Shown here: one piece after another, positions 16,180 through 24,711 of the stretch
Layout: every line of letters begins with the position of its first letter
Numbering within the stretch: position 1 is the stretch's first letter
Virus record (IMG/VR): IMGVR_UViG_3300021091_003400
Coordinates: 1 to 35,070 of that record
Reading direction: 5' to 3' (one strand)
Source: a virus
Length of the DNA: 35,070 bases
The notes under the pieces: generated by a model
Databases searched by the model: none
What the model saw: only the letters and a program-made list of their open reading frames with translations
What the model was told of the DNA's origin: nothing
Translations under genes and position numbers: made by a program

Positions 16180-17475
16180 ATGAACTTTGTATTTGAAGAT
16201 ATAGCAACCCCAAGAAATTTTGTGAACCATTGGGTTATGAATAAAGCGGGTTCCACAAGATTTACACTTTGTCCTTTCTATAATAGGATGTCTTTTCTAA
16301 GGAGTTTCAATAGATCTTATGAATTTATTTCAAATGATTTCCGTATTGATAATAGACCTAAAACTTATTTAATCCCAATCGGTGTCAATAATGATCCAGT
16401 CATGTGGACGGGAGGTAAACATTCTGCAGACCCCACAATACCCAGCCTTTTCGAGTTTATTAATGAGACTTTCCTAAAAGATTTGAGAAATGGTAATGCA
16501 TATCTATTAATAGACTCAAGTTTTGAAGGATATCATGATGATTGGGTTTTCGATTTTTTTCATAATGAATGTATCGAATATGACATATCCCCAAATCAAA
16601 TATTCTTTGTAACAGGTAATTCGATAATTAAAGAAAGGTATGATATGTGGTTACAAGAAAAACCACAAAAAATCAACATACACGTAATTCCATATTCACA
16701 TTTCGAATCCGATGTGTTTTCACAATCAATAGATATGACAAGAAATGGAACCCCATTGAATACATTTGAAGAACACTATCAATATAAAATATATAACAAC
16801 GATAAGATTAAATTATTTAATAATTTAAACAAAAAACCGAGAGAACATAGAATATGGTTTTATGCTAAATTATATTATACAAATTTATTAAGTAGGGGAC
16901 TTGTTAGTATGAATCAGTTCGATGATCCAGAAAGAGGTAGATATTTTTGCGGAATCACTATGGATAATAAATTTACCCAAGAATTGTATAAAACATTACC
17001 ATCAGTAATATACGACACTTCAAATGAAATTCACGACCCTAACTATTACGTTGTAAGAATACATGAAAAACCACATTTAGATTCTTGGGTGTCTGTCATA
17101 AGTGAGGCACAGTATGAGGACAAACAAGGTACGGTATTTTTAAGTGAGAAGATATTTAAACCGATGACATGTTACCACCCATTTATTGTTATGGGTAATC
17201 GTTTTAGTTTGAGAGAATTAAAAAAATTGGGGTATGAAACATTTTCAAATTGGTTTGATGAAAGTTATGATGAAATGGAGGACACCAAAAGAATTAACGA
17301 AATAGTTAAGGTTCTTTATCAAATAGATAAAATAGAAAATAAATTATCTATGTATAGAGATATGGAAAAAACATTGAAACACAACTTTGAGGTTTTGAGA
17401 CATAACGCCGGTAATTCACTCCCCTATCCGTATAGTATCATAAAAAAAGAATTAGATAAAAATGCACTGATTTAA
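16180..17475 (+). CDS. N-x5-HR / SEK family protein, possible GT10-like glycosyltransferase
   Basis: A 431-residue protein. N217-x5-H223-R224, S-V-I-S-E (305-309), F-L-S-E-K-I-F-K-P (320-328) and H-P-F-I-V-M-G-N (333-340) match the C-terminal half of the preceding fusion protein. It also shares G-Y-E-T-F-S-N-W-F-D-E-S-Y-D (about 351-364). There is no membrane segment. In GT10 enzymes a similar [IV]-T-E-K segment contacts GDP-fucose, so a GT-B transferase is a reasonable guess; general sequence similarity is weak and this remains inference. A single-base overlap links it to the next SGNH gene. Confidence 0.6.
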   Translation: MNFVFEDIATPRNFVNHWVMNKAGSTRFTLCPFYNRMSFLRSFNRSYEFISNDFRIDNRPKTYLIPIGVNNDPVMWTGGKHSADPTIPSLFEFINETFLKDLRNGNAYLLIDSSFEGYHDDWVFDFFHNECIEYDISPNQIFFVTGNSIIKERYDMWLQEKPQKINIHVIPYSHFESDVFSQSIDMTRNGTPLNTFEEHYQYKIYNNDKIKLFNNLNKKPREHRIWFYAKLYYTNLLSRGLVSMNQFDDPERGRYFCGITMDNKFTQELYKTLPSVIYDTSNEIHDPNYYVVRIHEKPHLDSWVSVISEAQYEDKQGTVFLSEKIFKPMTCYHPFIVMGNRFSLRELKKLGYETFSNWFDESYDEMEDTKRINEIVKVLYQIDKIENKLSMYRDMEKTLKHNFEVLRHNAGNSLPYPYSIIKKELDKNALI

Positions 17476-18347
17476 TGAAAAACCTTTTTTCTTTCGGGTG
17501 TAGTTTTACTAATTTCAAATATCCAACGTATGTTGATTATCTATCTCCTTATTTTGACCAAACATATAATTATGGTCGATCAGGATCGGGTAATAAATCT
17601 ATATTTAATAAAATCGTCAGACTTATTTATGAAAAAAAAATAAAAAAGAATGACTATGTAACAATACAATGGAGTGCATTGGCTCGAGAGGATATCATGA
17701 TTAATAATGAGTGGGATTCGGGTGGTTTAATTACGAATTCACCATTATTTGACAATCATTATATTCAAAAATATTTCTCGGTTAATCAAAAAGGGAATGA
17801 ATTGTTATCTTATATTGTTGTTTTACTATCATTATTGAAGAGCGAAGGTATTAATTTTAAATGGTTTTATATGTTGGAGCCGTGGATTTCTAATGTGATG
17901 GGAGAACCGGGAGAAATTCCAAATGAACTGATAAAAAAATATAAAGAGACATCCGAGAGTGGTATTCTTGAGGATTTAAAAATGGTTGTAGATGAAAATT
18001 ATATCGATAGTGTTGAAAGTTTTATATTAAATAGTGATATAGATTTTAGAGAAAAATTAACCTATTATTATGAAAATGAAAATAATATATATGGGGACGA
18101 TCACCCATCACCATATTGTCATTTTTTGTTCTCTAAGTATGTTTTAAATTCATTTGATTTAAAAAACAATTCATTCGATGCTGAATTACATAAAAATTCT
18201 GTGGATTGGACATCTTACATAACAGATAAAGATGAAATTGTTAAAATAGAGAGTGATTTTGAAAAAAATAATGGTAGGAGAATCAATTATATTAATAACG
18301 AACATCCATATCTAAGATGGCCACCTAAAATTCAAGATTTTTTATGA
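17475..18347 (+). CDS. SGNH hydrolase, G-C-S-F-T type
   Basis: A 290-residue protein. F-S-F-G-C-S-F-T (5-12) holds the probable nucleophile S10, again with Cys instead of Asp before Ser. N-Y-G-R-S-G-S-G-N (32-40) matches the Gly and Asn oxyanion blocks. G-D-D-H-P-S-P (207-213) provides the C-terminal Asp and His. It lies between two members of the N-x5-HR family, unlike the other SGNH genes, which form pairs. The last 60-70 residues are charged and unmatched. Probable acyl-ester hydrolase or acyltransferase on a glycan; substrate unknown. Confidence 0.7.
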   Translation: MKNLFSFGCSFTNFKYPTYVDYLSPYFDQTYNYGRSGSGNKSIFNKIVRLIYEKKIKKNDYVTIQWSALAREDIMINNEWDSGGLITNSPLFDNHYIQKYFSVNQKGNELLSYIVVLLSLLKSEGINFKWFYMLEPWISNVMGEPGEIPNELIKKYKETSESGILEDLKMVVDENYIDSVESFILNSDIDFREKLTYYYENENNIYGDDHPSPYCHFLFSKYVLNSFDLKNNSFDAELHKNSVDWTSYITDKDEIVKIESDFEKNNGRRINYINNEHPYLRWPPKIQDFL

Positions 18348-19381
18348 CATCAGAAATATTAATATGTAATTCAAACGATTTAAGTCGATTTAGTTTTGAC
18401 GATGTTATAATAAAAATTAACGAAACAAAACCTAAAGATGTTCTTATATTATCATTTGGTGAATTTGCGTTATCTGGAGGTAATGAAAACTATGATTTTA
18501 ATTTATTAAATTTGATATGTAAAAAAAATGATACAACAACACATATAATTTTTGGTGCACAAGATGAAAAGTATTATGAAAAAATAAATAAATATGAAAA
18601 AATTATAATCCATAATTGGCCTACATTTTTATTACATTTTACTTATGCATTTATGTGTCCATATTATTCTAATAATTTAAACAACATAAAAATTAATAAA
18701 AATTTTGATAAATTATTCATATCGTATAATAATAAACCACATTATCATAGATGTTTGTTGATTGATAAAATTTTTCAAAACGGACTCGAAAATTATGGAA
18801 ATATATCTTGGTGTAAACTAAGTGATGAGATATGGTCAAGAGGATATTATAATTTTAAAAATTGGCAGGAAAAAATACTAAATCTAGATGAGTTTAATGA
18901 GACAAATCACAACGATAGAACTGACTTTTTAATTAATAATAATTCTTTTTTCTTTCTCGTTACAGAATCTAACATTGAGTGTGAGTTTATAACAGAGAAA
19001 ACATTCAAACCAATTTTAATGGAACAACCATTTTTATGTTATGGAAGTAAAAATCAAAATTCGATACTAAAAAATTATGGATTTAAATTATATGATAATA
19101 TTTTTGACTATTCTTTTGATTCAGAAGATGACTTAGAAAAAAGAGCAGAAGGTGTTATCCAAAATATAAAAAATCTAAAAGGAATGGATTTAAATAAACT
19201 ATATGAAGAAAATTTTGATATCATATTATACAATAAAAAACGTGCATATGAACTAATTATTCAAGACGAGTATGTACCAAAAATATTTAAGGAATTGTGT
19301 ATAAAATATGATTTAAAAAATAATTCAGAGTTTATAGATAAAAGTTACGGTTTTATGAAAAACATATTAAAAAATATATGA
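18344..19381 (+). CDS. N-x5-HR / TEK family protein, possible GT10-like glycosyltransferase
   Basis: A 345-residue protein. Signatures are N129-x5-H135-R136, F-L-V-T-E (204-208), F-I-T-E-K-T-F-K-P (215-223) and Q-P-F-L-C-Y-G-S (228-235). H-N-W-P-T-F-L-L-H-F-T (90-100) in the N-terminal half resembles F-W-P-T-A-L-L-H-Y-T in the gene at 26620, so these two form a subgroup. After the T-E-K segment come a Y-G-F-K-L-Y-D strand and a long charged helix, as at the end of GT10 enzymes. ATGA overlaps join it to both neighbours. Transferase function is inferred; none of the family is characterised as far as I can tell. Confidence 0.6.
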   Translation: MTSEILICNSNDLSRFSFDDVIIKINETKPKDVLILSFGEFALSGGNENYDFNLLNLICKKNDTTTHIIFGAQDEKYYEKINKYEKIIIHNWPTFLLHFTYAFMCPYYSNNLNNIKINKNFDKLFISYNNKPHYHRCLLIDKIFQNGLENYGNISWCKLSDEIWSRGYYNFKNWQEKILNLDEFNETNHNDRTDFLINNNSFFFLVTESNIECEFITEKTFKPILMEQPFLCYGSKNQNSILKNYGFKLYDNIFDYSFDSEDDLEKRAEGVIQNIKNLKGMDLNKLYEENFDIILYNKKRAYELIIQDEYVPKIFKELCIKYDLKNNSEFIDKSYGFMKNILKNI

Positions 19382-20727
19382 GAGTATTAAATTTAGTATA
19401 TGATAATTGGCCAATAGATTCGGAAGAACCAATACCGAATTGCGTCAATATCTATGGTGAAAAAACATTTTGGGATGGGTATAATCTTATAAACAATTAT
19501 TTAGATAGGATGTTGAGTTATGAGTTCTTGGAACCCGTGCTTGAAGAGAGCGAAAAATTTACAGTAAAAAGATGTAGATTTAATGAAATAAGTGAAAGAC
19601 CTGAAGAGAATTTTTATTACATTATAAACCATTACAGTTTTGATTTATCAAGATTTTTTTGTATCCCTCATGTTCACGGAGAAAATGTACAGGCAATATT
19701 AGATGGTAAAAAACCACTAAGTAATGAGGTAACCAAATCTTTAATAGAATATGATAATTTATTTTTAATTTTCTTAACTGAACATGAACCCGATAGTGAA
19801 TTAGGTTATAGATTAACGGTCGATTATCTAAAAAAATTAGGTATAAATCTTGAAAAAGTATACTTTGTAAATAATAACGCAAAAATACATTGGTTGAAAA
19901 AAATACATGGTGATTTTAAAGTAAAAGAACATGCTCTTGAGTTCATTCCAAACTCATCCACTAGAGTTTTACAAAAAATAGGTTCTGTTTATAAAAAAGA
20001 AAAAGAAGGTAAATTTTTTTTATGTCACAATAAATCACCGAAATCACATAGGTATGCCATTTTAGTTCTGTTAAAAAAAATCGGATTATTGGATAAAGAT
20101 GTGAATTGGTCGTTGGTACCGACATATTGGGGGTATCCCGTCGGTAACTTTTATGATTCCCTGTTCGACTCAACAGCAATTGAAATTTTAGACGAAGAGA
20201 TCGAATATTTCAATAACATTCAAATGAAAGTTAGTGATTATGAAGGTGACGAAGGATGGTTTAAACCATTACAAGAATTAGACAAAACCATGCTACCCAA
20301 ATGGCAACAAATTCCTGAGAAGAATAAAACATTTGAAGAATCTTATGTGAATATTGTAACAGAATCAATGTTTAGTAATTGTCCAAACGTTGTACAAATT
20401 ACTGAAAAATCATTTAGACCATTTTTCTTTTATCAATTCCCAATTATAATTGCAACCCCACATCATATTTCAATTATGAAACAAAAATATGGTTTTGATT
20501 TTTTTGAAGATATGATTGATCACAATTACGATGATAAGATGAACGACAAACTAAGGTTTTTCGATATTTTCAGAGAAATAAAAAGAGTCTATGAAAATAA
20601 AGATAAATTTATTAAATTTTATGAAAATAATTTTGAAAGGTTTGAGGCTAATAAACAAAGGGTATTAGATATTTTAAAAATAAAAAGAGACTATATGTTC
20701 TTTAGTAATTTAACAAACAAATCATGA
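19378..20727 (+). CDS. N-x5-HR / TEK family protein, possible GT10-like glycosyltransferase
   Basis: A 449-residue protein. Signatures are N218-x5-H224-R225, N-I-V-T-E-S (325-330) and I-T-E-K-S-F-R-P (341-348). F-L-T-E-H-E-P-D-S (132-140) resembles F-L-S-E-H-E-S-D in the gene at 31978, and both continue L-L-V-L-L after the H-R motif, so they form a second subgroup. The insert between H-R and T-E-K is longer here than in the other members. No signal peptide or membrane helix. Probable GT-B-like enzyme, inferred from the shared motifs and the glycan context. Confidence 0.6.
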   Translation: MRVLNLVYDNWPIDSEEPIPNCVNIYGEKTFWDGYNLINNYLDRMLSYEFLEPVLEESEKFTVKRCRFNEISERPEENFYYIINHYSFDLSRFFCIPHVHGENVQAILDGKKPLSNEVTKSLIEYDNLFLIFLTEHEPDSELGYRLTVDYLKKLGINLEKVYFVNNNAKIHWLKKIHGDFKVKEHALEFIPNSSTRVLQKIGSVYKKEKEGKFFLCHNKSPKSHRYAILVLLKKIGLLDKDVNWSLVPTYWGYPVGNFYDSLFDSTAIEILDEEIEYFNNIQMKVSDYEGDEGWFKPLQELDKTMLPKWQQIPEKNKTFEESYVNIVTESMFSNCPNVVQITEKSFRPFFFYQFPIIIATPHHISIMKQKYGFDFFEDMIDHNYDDKMNDKLRFFDIFREIKRVYENKDKFIKFYENNFERFEANKQRVLDILKIKRDYMFFSNLTNKS

Positions 20728-21467
20728 GCACACTATGGACATTTGGATGTAGTTTCACCGCAGAATATTACCCTGTAGGACACCCCTACATGACAAGCAA
20801 ATATGACGAATATAAAAAATGTAGAAATAATAACCTTCCCGACGTTTGGCCAACATTATTAGCAAATAAATTAGGGTATGAATGTCAAAATAGAGCGGTT
20901 GGTGGTTCTAGTAATTATTTAATATTTAAACAATTTTTAGAGTTTGTACACTCTATAAAAAAAGACGATATTCTAATATTTGGATGGACAAATCCGGCTA
21001 GATTTCAATTAGTTAATGAGGAGGAAAACGTCTTCAATCAAATACAACCAAATAGTGTTGGTGGGTTTCCTGGTATAAGTGTATCCCAAAACGCAATAAA
21101 TGAGGTATTAATTAATAGAACACACCATTTGTGGATTGAAGAGGTGTTCTCTTGGATGTTATTGATTAACATTTATCTAAACAAAATAGGTGCACACGTT
21201 TTTCATTGGTCTAGTGATGAACATATAACTATACAATTTAAAACCCTATTTAAAGATGATTATAGAATTATTAAAGGAAATGATTACGAGAACATTAATA
21301 GAGGTATTATGTCTGAAATTGAGGACCTCTGTAATAAACAACACGATAGACTAATTGCAAAAATTTCTCAAGAAACAAATGAAACCGTTAATGATGGACA
21401 TTTCGGCGAATACGGTCACATCACTCAATCAGAGTATATGTATAACTACATTAAAGAATTCCTATAA
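20724..21467 (+). CDS. SGNH hydrolase, G-C-S-F-T type
   Basis: A 247-residue protein. W-T-F-G-C-S-F-T-A-E (5-14) carries the nucleophile S10. A-V-G-G-S-S-N-Y (58-65) fits the Gly/Asn blocks. D224-G-H226 and Y-G-H232 near the C-terminus offer the acid and His of the triad. W-P-T-L-L-A-N-K-L-G-Y (42-52) after the first block is a helix also found in the next gene's equivalent region. It forms a pair with that gene, which has the G-D-S-W type, repeating the arrangement at 11509-13082. Probably acts on glycan esters in the cytoplasm. Confidence 0.7.
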   Translation: MSTLWTFGCSFTAEYYPVGHPYMTSKYDEYKKCRNNNLPDVWPTLLANKLGYECQNRAVGGSSNYLIFKQFLEFVHSIKKDDILIFGWTNPARFQLVNEEENVFNQIQPNSVGGFPGISVSQNAINEVLINRTHHLWIEEVFSWMLLINIYLNKIGAHVFHWSSDEHITIQFKTLFKDDYRIIKGNDYENINRGIMSEIEDLCNKQHDRLIAKISQETNETVNDGHFGEYGHITQSEYMYNYIKEFL

Positions 21468-22090
21468 TGAGAATAATTTGTTTTGGTGATAGTTGGACCG
21501 CGGGCCATGGAGTTGAGACAGACGAGTCTTATAAAGAGATACCAAATCCCCCACTTTTTATTGAAAGACTTAGGGAACAGAATTCTTGGCCGAGATGGAC
21601 GGCTGAAAAATTAGGGTGTGTATACGTAAATAACGGTGTTTGTGGTGATGGTAACAAATACATTTACAACAATGTGGTGGTTTCATTACAAAACGGTTAT
21701 ATCGATACAGATGATGTTATCATAATAATGTTTTCTTGGCCATATAGATATATGAGACATGATAGTGAAACCGTAATTGACATTTACAACATGTTAGAAA
21801 AAGAACTAATAGGTATAAAACATTTTTATTTTAATTCGTTTTACCCATCTTTTAAAGATTATGAATTCGACACTACCCAATTACCAAAATATTTCATAAA
21901 TCCAAATGGTTGTGTTGCGGATGTACTAAGAGATTATGAAATAAAAAATGATATGAGTGTGTGGGAATATGGTAGTAGAAGTATATGGAATGATGAGAAA
22001 AATTTTTACGAAGGAGATTATCATCCAAACTTAGAGGGATATAAAATTATAGGTGATTACATTTATGAAAATATTAAAGATAAATTATGA
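21467..22090 (+). CDS. SGNH hydrolase, G-D-S-W type
   Basis: A 207-residue protein, the shortest and most canonical SGNH member here. I-C-F-G-D-S-W-T-A-G (4-13) carries the nucleophile S9. G-V-C-G-D-G-N-K-Y (57-65) gives the Gly and Asn of the oxyanion hole. E-G-D-Y-H-P-N-L-E-G-Y (182-192) holds D184 and H186. All blocks of a complete hydrolase are therefore present. There is a single-base overlap upstream and ATGA downstream. Likely substrates are O-acetyl or similar esters of the glycan made by this region; this is inference from context. Confidence 0.75.
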   Translation: MRIICFGDSWTAGHGVETDESYKEIPNPPLFIERLREQNSWPRWTAEKLGCVYVNNGVCGDGNKYIYNNVVVSLQNGYIDTDDVIIIMFSWPYRYMRHDSETVIDIYNMLEKELIGIKHFYFNSFYPSFKDYEFDTTQLPKYFINPNGCVADVLRDYEIKNDMSVWEYGSRSIWNDEKNFYEGDYHPNLEGYKIIGDYIYENIKDKL

Positions 22091-22848
22091 GTCAAGAATT
22101 AATTTATAAAGAGGAAAATTTACTATTGTTTAAAAAATATTTGAAAATTTTTGAGAATAAATTAGAAAATTACATACCCGAGATTGACGAAAATTCAAAC
22201 TATTATGCTTCACTGTTCGATTTAAGATGTTTACCTGAACTATTACCTATTGTAAAAAATCATTTATATTTCTTAAATAATAATAGTTTAGGTGTTAAGT
22301 GGGGATTACAAATTTTTCATAATAGTGAAAATGAATATTATTTAAAAAATTTGTTTAAAGAATTTGAAAACATTGTTTATGAAAATTTGAATATACCAAA
22401 TTTTACAAGTAGACAAACTCACACTGAAATTTTGAAATCTACTGAATTTTGGAAAAAATCTATGGGAAATAAGATATTAATTTTTCAAAATGATTCTATG
22501 TTGCTAAAAAGTGGAATCGAGGATTTTTTAAAATGGGATTATATTGGTGCTCCTTGGAAAAAACCAAAAGAAGGTTGTTTTGTAGGAAATGGTGGTTTAT
22601 CTTTAAGAACAAGAGACAAAATGATTAAAATAACTGAAAAATACAAATCGGATTACGGAATGTGGGAAGACATATATTTTTCAAAATATTTGTTAGACGA
22701 TGGTTTAGCCGATTTGGAAAGTGCTAAAAAATTTGCAATGGAAGACGATTATTATTATGACCCCATGGGAATTCATAATCCAATAAAAATTGAAACTAAT
22801 TTATTAAAAGAAATATTCGAAAAAAATGTACTTGAATACACCTTATAA
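22087..22848 (+). CDS. DUF5672-type protein, putative glycosyltransferase
   Basis: A 253-residue protein. I-L-I-F-Q-N-D-S-M-L-L (130-140), D-Y-I-G-A-P-W (151-157) and V-G-N-G-G-L-S-L-R (166-174) are the signature of DUF5672, a family found in glycosyltransferase clusters and itself looking like a GT-A transferase, with Q-N-D standing where a DXD motif would be. W-E-D (193-195) after the core could supply the catalytic acid. No membrane segment. The last 23 bases overlap the next gene. Family membership is well supported; transferase activity is inferred. Confidence 0.72.
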   Translation: MSQELIYKEENLLLFKKYLKIFENKLENYIPEIDENSNYYASLFDLRCLPELLPIVKNHLYFLNNNSLGVKWGLQIFHNSENEYYLKNLFKEFENIVYENLNIPNFTSRQTHTEILKSTEFWKKSMGNKILIFQNDSMLLKSGIEDFLKWDYIGAPWKKPKEGCFVGNGGLSLRTRDKMIKITEKYKSDYGMWEDIYFSKYLLDDGLADLESAKKFAMEDDYYYDPMGIHNPIKIETNLLKEIFEKNVLEYTL

Positions 22849-23482
22849 AATTGATTACGATACAAAAAAGTATCCTTTTAGACAAATTGTTTCTCAAATG
22901 TTAGAAGTTTGGGAAGGAGAAACCACACCATTAGAAGAGTTACATACTTTAGAACACTATGATGTTTTGATAAGAGAAAAAGACCAATCAACTATTTGGC
23001 ATAAAAGATATTATGATAAATTTAGAAAAGAATTTTTACCAACTTATTTGGAATTGGTAAATGATTTGAAAGAGAGATTTGGTTATAACCAAATCGTATA
23101 TCAAGTTATACCAACATTCAGAGTTCAGTTAGCCAATGGAAACCTTGCAGTAGGTGAATGGCACAAAGATAAAACTTATAACCATGGTACAACCGAAGTT
23201 AATTTCTGGTTACCATTCGTACATACCAATCAATATAATACAATATGGATGGAGAGTAGAGAAAACAAATCAGATTATAAACCATATGAAGTAAAGTATG
23301 GTGAGATTTTAATATTTGATGGTGCAAATTTAGTACATGGTAATAAACCAAACGAAAGTCAACAAACACGAGTTTCTGTTGATTTCAGATTGATAGACCC
23401 AATAAAATTTGTACCAAATACAGATGGTTCAATCAATATGAAAACTAAATTTATGATAGGGGAATACTTCGATATCATGTAA
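22826..23482 (+). CDS. Fe(II)/2-oxoglutarate-type oxygenase, StrG-like
   Basis: A 218-residue protein. G-E-W-H-K-D-K (110-116) provides H113-x-D115, L-V-H-G-N (169-173) provides H171 and T-R-V-S-V-D-F-R (181-188) provides R182. Together these are the iron triad and the 2-oxoglutarate arginine of the double-stranded beta-helix oxygenases. E-V-N-F-W-L-P (124-130), W-M-E-S (141-144) and G-E-I-L-I-F-D-G-A (159-167) resemble the StrG protein of streptomycin clusters, which I recall only in outline. It may hydroxylate or oxidise a sugar or amine. It closes the first long overlapping block: the following 44 bases are the longest intergenic space in the window. Confidence 0.7.
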   Translation: MYLNTPYKIDYDTKKYPFRQIVSQMLEVWEGETTPLEELHTLEHYDVLIREKDQSTIWHKRYYDKFRKEFLPTYLELVNDLKERFGYNQIVYQVIPTFRVQLANGNLAVGEWHKDKTYNHGTTEVNFWLPFVHTNQYNTIWMESRENKSDYKPYEVKYGEILIFDGANLVHGNKPNESQQTRVSVDFRLIDPIKFVPNTDGSINMKTKFMIGEYFDIM

Positions 23483-23489
23483 GTTTTAC

Positions 23490-23518
23490 TTTACTATCAT
23501 AAAAGGTTTCTTTATATT
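23490..23518 (+). promoter_or_regulatory. Possible sigma-70-like promoter
   Basis: Within the 44-base space before the ColD-like gene, TTTACT at 23490-23495 (four of six to TTGACA) and TATATT at 23513-23518 (five of six to TATAAT) are 17 bases apart. A start about seven bases after the -10 box would fall almost on the ATG at 23527, giving a leaderless or nearly leaderless message. In DNA this AT-rich such matches occur by chance, and the polymerase used here may need a different consensus. Confidence 0.25.
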
Positions 23519-23526
23519 TAAATTAT

Positions 23527-24711
23527 ATGAAAAATTATAAATGGCCATTAATAAACAATAATATCTCAGAATCTGATAGAAAAGTATTAGCGGATTTTAT
23601 ATTATCAAATCAAAGATTAACTAATGGTGATAAAGTAAAAGAATTCGAAAAATTATGGTCGAAATGGTTAGGAGTTAAACATAGTACTATGGTAAATTCC
23701 GGTAGTTCAGGAAATTACATTTCAATAGCCATGGTAAAAGAACTGTTAGGTATCGGTGAAGTTATAGTACCACCACTTGGTTGGGTTTCAGACGTTTCAT
23801 CAATAGTACAACTTGGTATGACACCTGTTTTTGTTGATATATCAATGGATAATCTTTCGATAACATTGGAAAATATTGAAAAAGCAATCACACCCCAAAC
23901 AAAAGCAATTGTTTTAGTTCATTGTTTAGGTTTTAATGCAATCAATGAAGAAATAGTAAAAATTGCAAAAGAAAAAGATATTCTTTTAATTGAAGATTGT
24001 TGTGAATCACATGGTGCTAGTTATAAAGGTCAAAAAGTTGGTACTTTTGGTGATATATCTATATTTTCATTTTATTTTGGACACCATATAACAACTGTTG
24101 AAGGTGGTATGGTTTGTGTTAAGGAAGATTTACACGATGACTTAGCAAGATTATTTCGTTCACACGGAATGACAAGAGAAAGTTCATTAGAATCTCAGCA
24201 ATTTTTTAAAGAAAATTACCCACAATTAAATCCTTTATTCACGTTTGCGGTTGCTGGATTTAATATGAGAAGTACGGAATTGAATGCCGTTTTAGGTATT
24301 GAACAGATGAAAAGAATTGACTATAATGTTGAAAAGAGAAGACATAATTTCAAAGTTTGGTTAGATAATCTTGATTCTAGAAAATTCAAAACAGAATGGG
24401 ATGATGGTGAGAATAGTAATTTTGCTTTACCCTTAGTTATGCATCCACATTACACTGATAGATTACATATAAATGATGATTACAGTAGTGTTTGTGATAT
24501 TTTAGATTTGTGTGGTGTGGAGTACCGTTTAGGAACATCTGGAGGTGGTAATCAAGTTTTACAACCTTTCTTGGAAAAATATGAACATAGAATTGTAGGT
24601 AAATTAGATAATGTGAATTACATCCATAACAATTCATTATATATTGGTAATCACACAGATTTGACGGATGAACAAATAATTGAACTATGTAAAAAATTAA
24701 ATGATGTTTAA
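23527..24711 (+). CDS. PLP-dependent sugar 3-dehydratase, ColD/RfbH-like
   Basis: A 394-residue, full-length DegT/DnrJ/EryC1/StrS-fold protein. N-S-G-S-S-G-N (57-63) binds the PLP phosphate and E-D-C-C-E-S-H-G (156-163) holds the PLP-ring Asp. The segment S-F-Y-F-G-H-H-I-T-T-V-E-G-G (181-194) has His (H186) where aminotransferases have the PLP lysine. That Lys-to-His change marks ColD (GDP-4-keto-6-deoxymannose 3-dehydratase) and the E1/RfbH enzymes, which remove the 3-hydroxyl. Its length is closer to ColD, which needs no separate reductase. GDP-fucose-synthase-like genes directly downstream and GDP-mannose 4,6-dehydratase nearby support a GDP-linked 3,6-dideoxyhexose product such as a colitose-like sugar. 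Confidence 0.8.
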   Translation: MKNYKWPLINNNISESDRKVLADFILSNQRLTNGDKVKEFEKLWSKWLGVKHSTMVNSGSSGNYISIAMVKELLGIGEVIVPPLGWVSDVSSIVQLGMTPVFVDISMDNLSITLENIEKAITPQTKAIVLVHCLGFNAINEEIVKIAKEKDILLIEDCCESHGASYKGQKVGTFGDISIFSFYFGHHITTVEGGMVCVKEDLHDDLARLFRSHGMTRESSLESQQFFKENYPQLNPLFTFAVAGFNMRSTELNAVLGIEQMKRIDYNVEKRRHNFKVWLDNLDSRKFKTEWDDGENSNFALPLVMHPHYTDRLHINDDYSSVCDILDLCGVEYRLGTSGGGNQVLQPFLEKYEHRIVGKLDNVNYIHNNSLYIGNHTDLTDEQIIELCKKLNDV

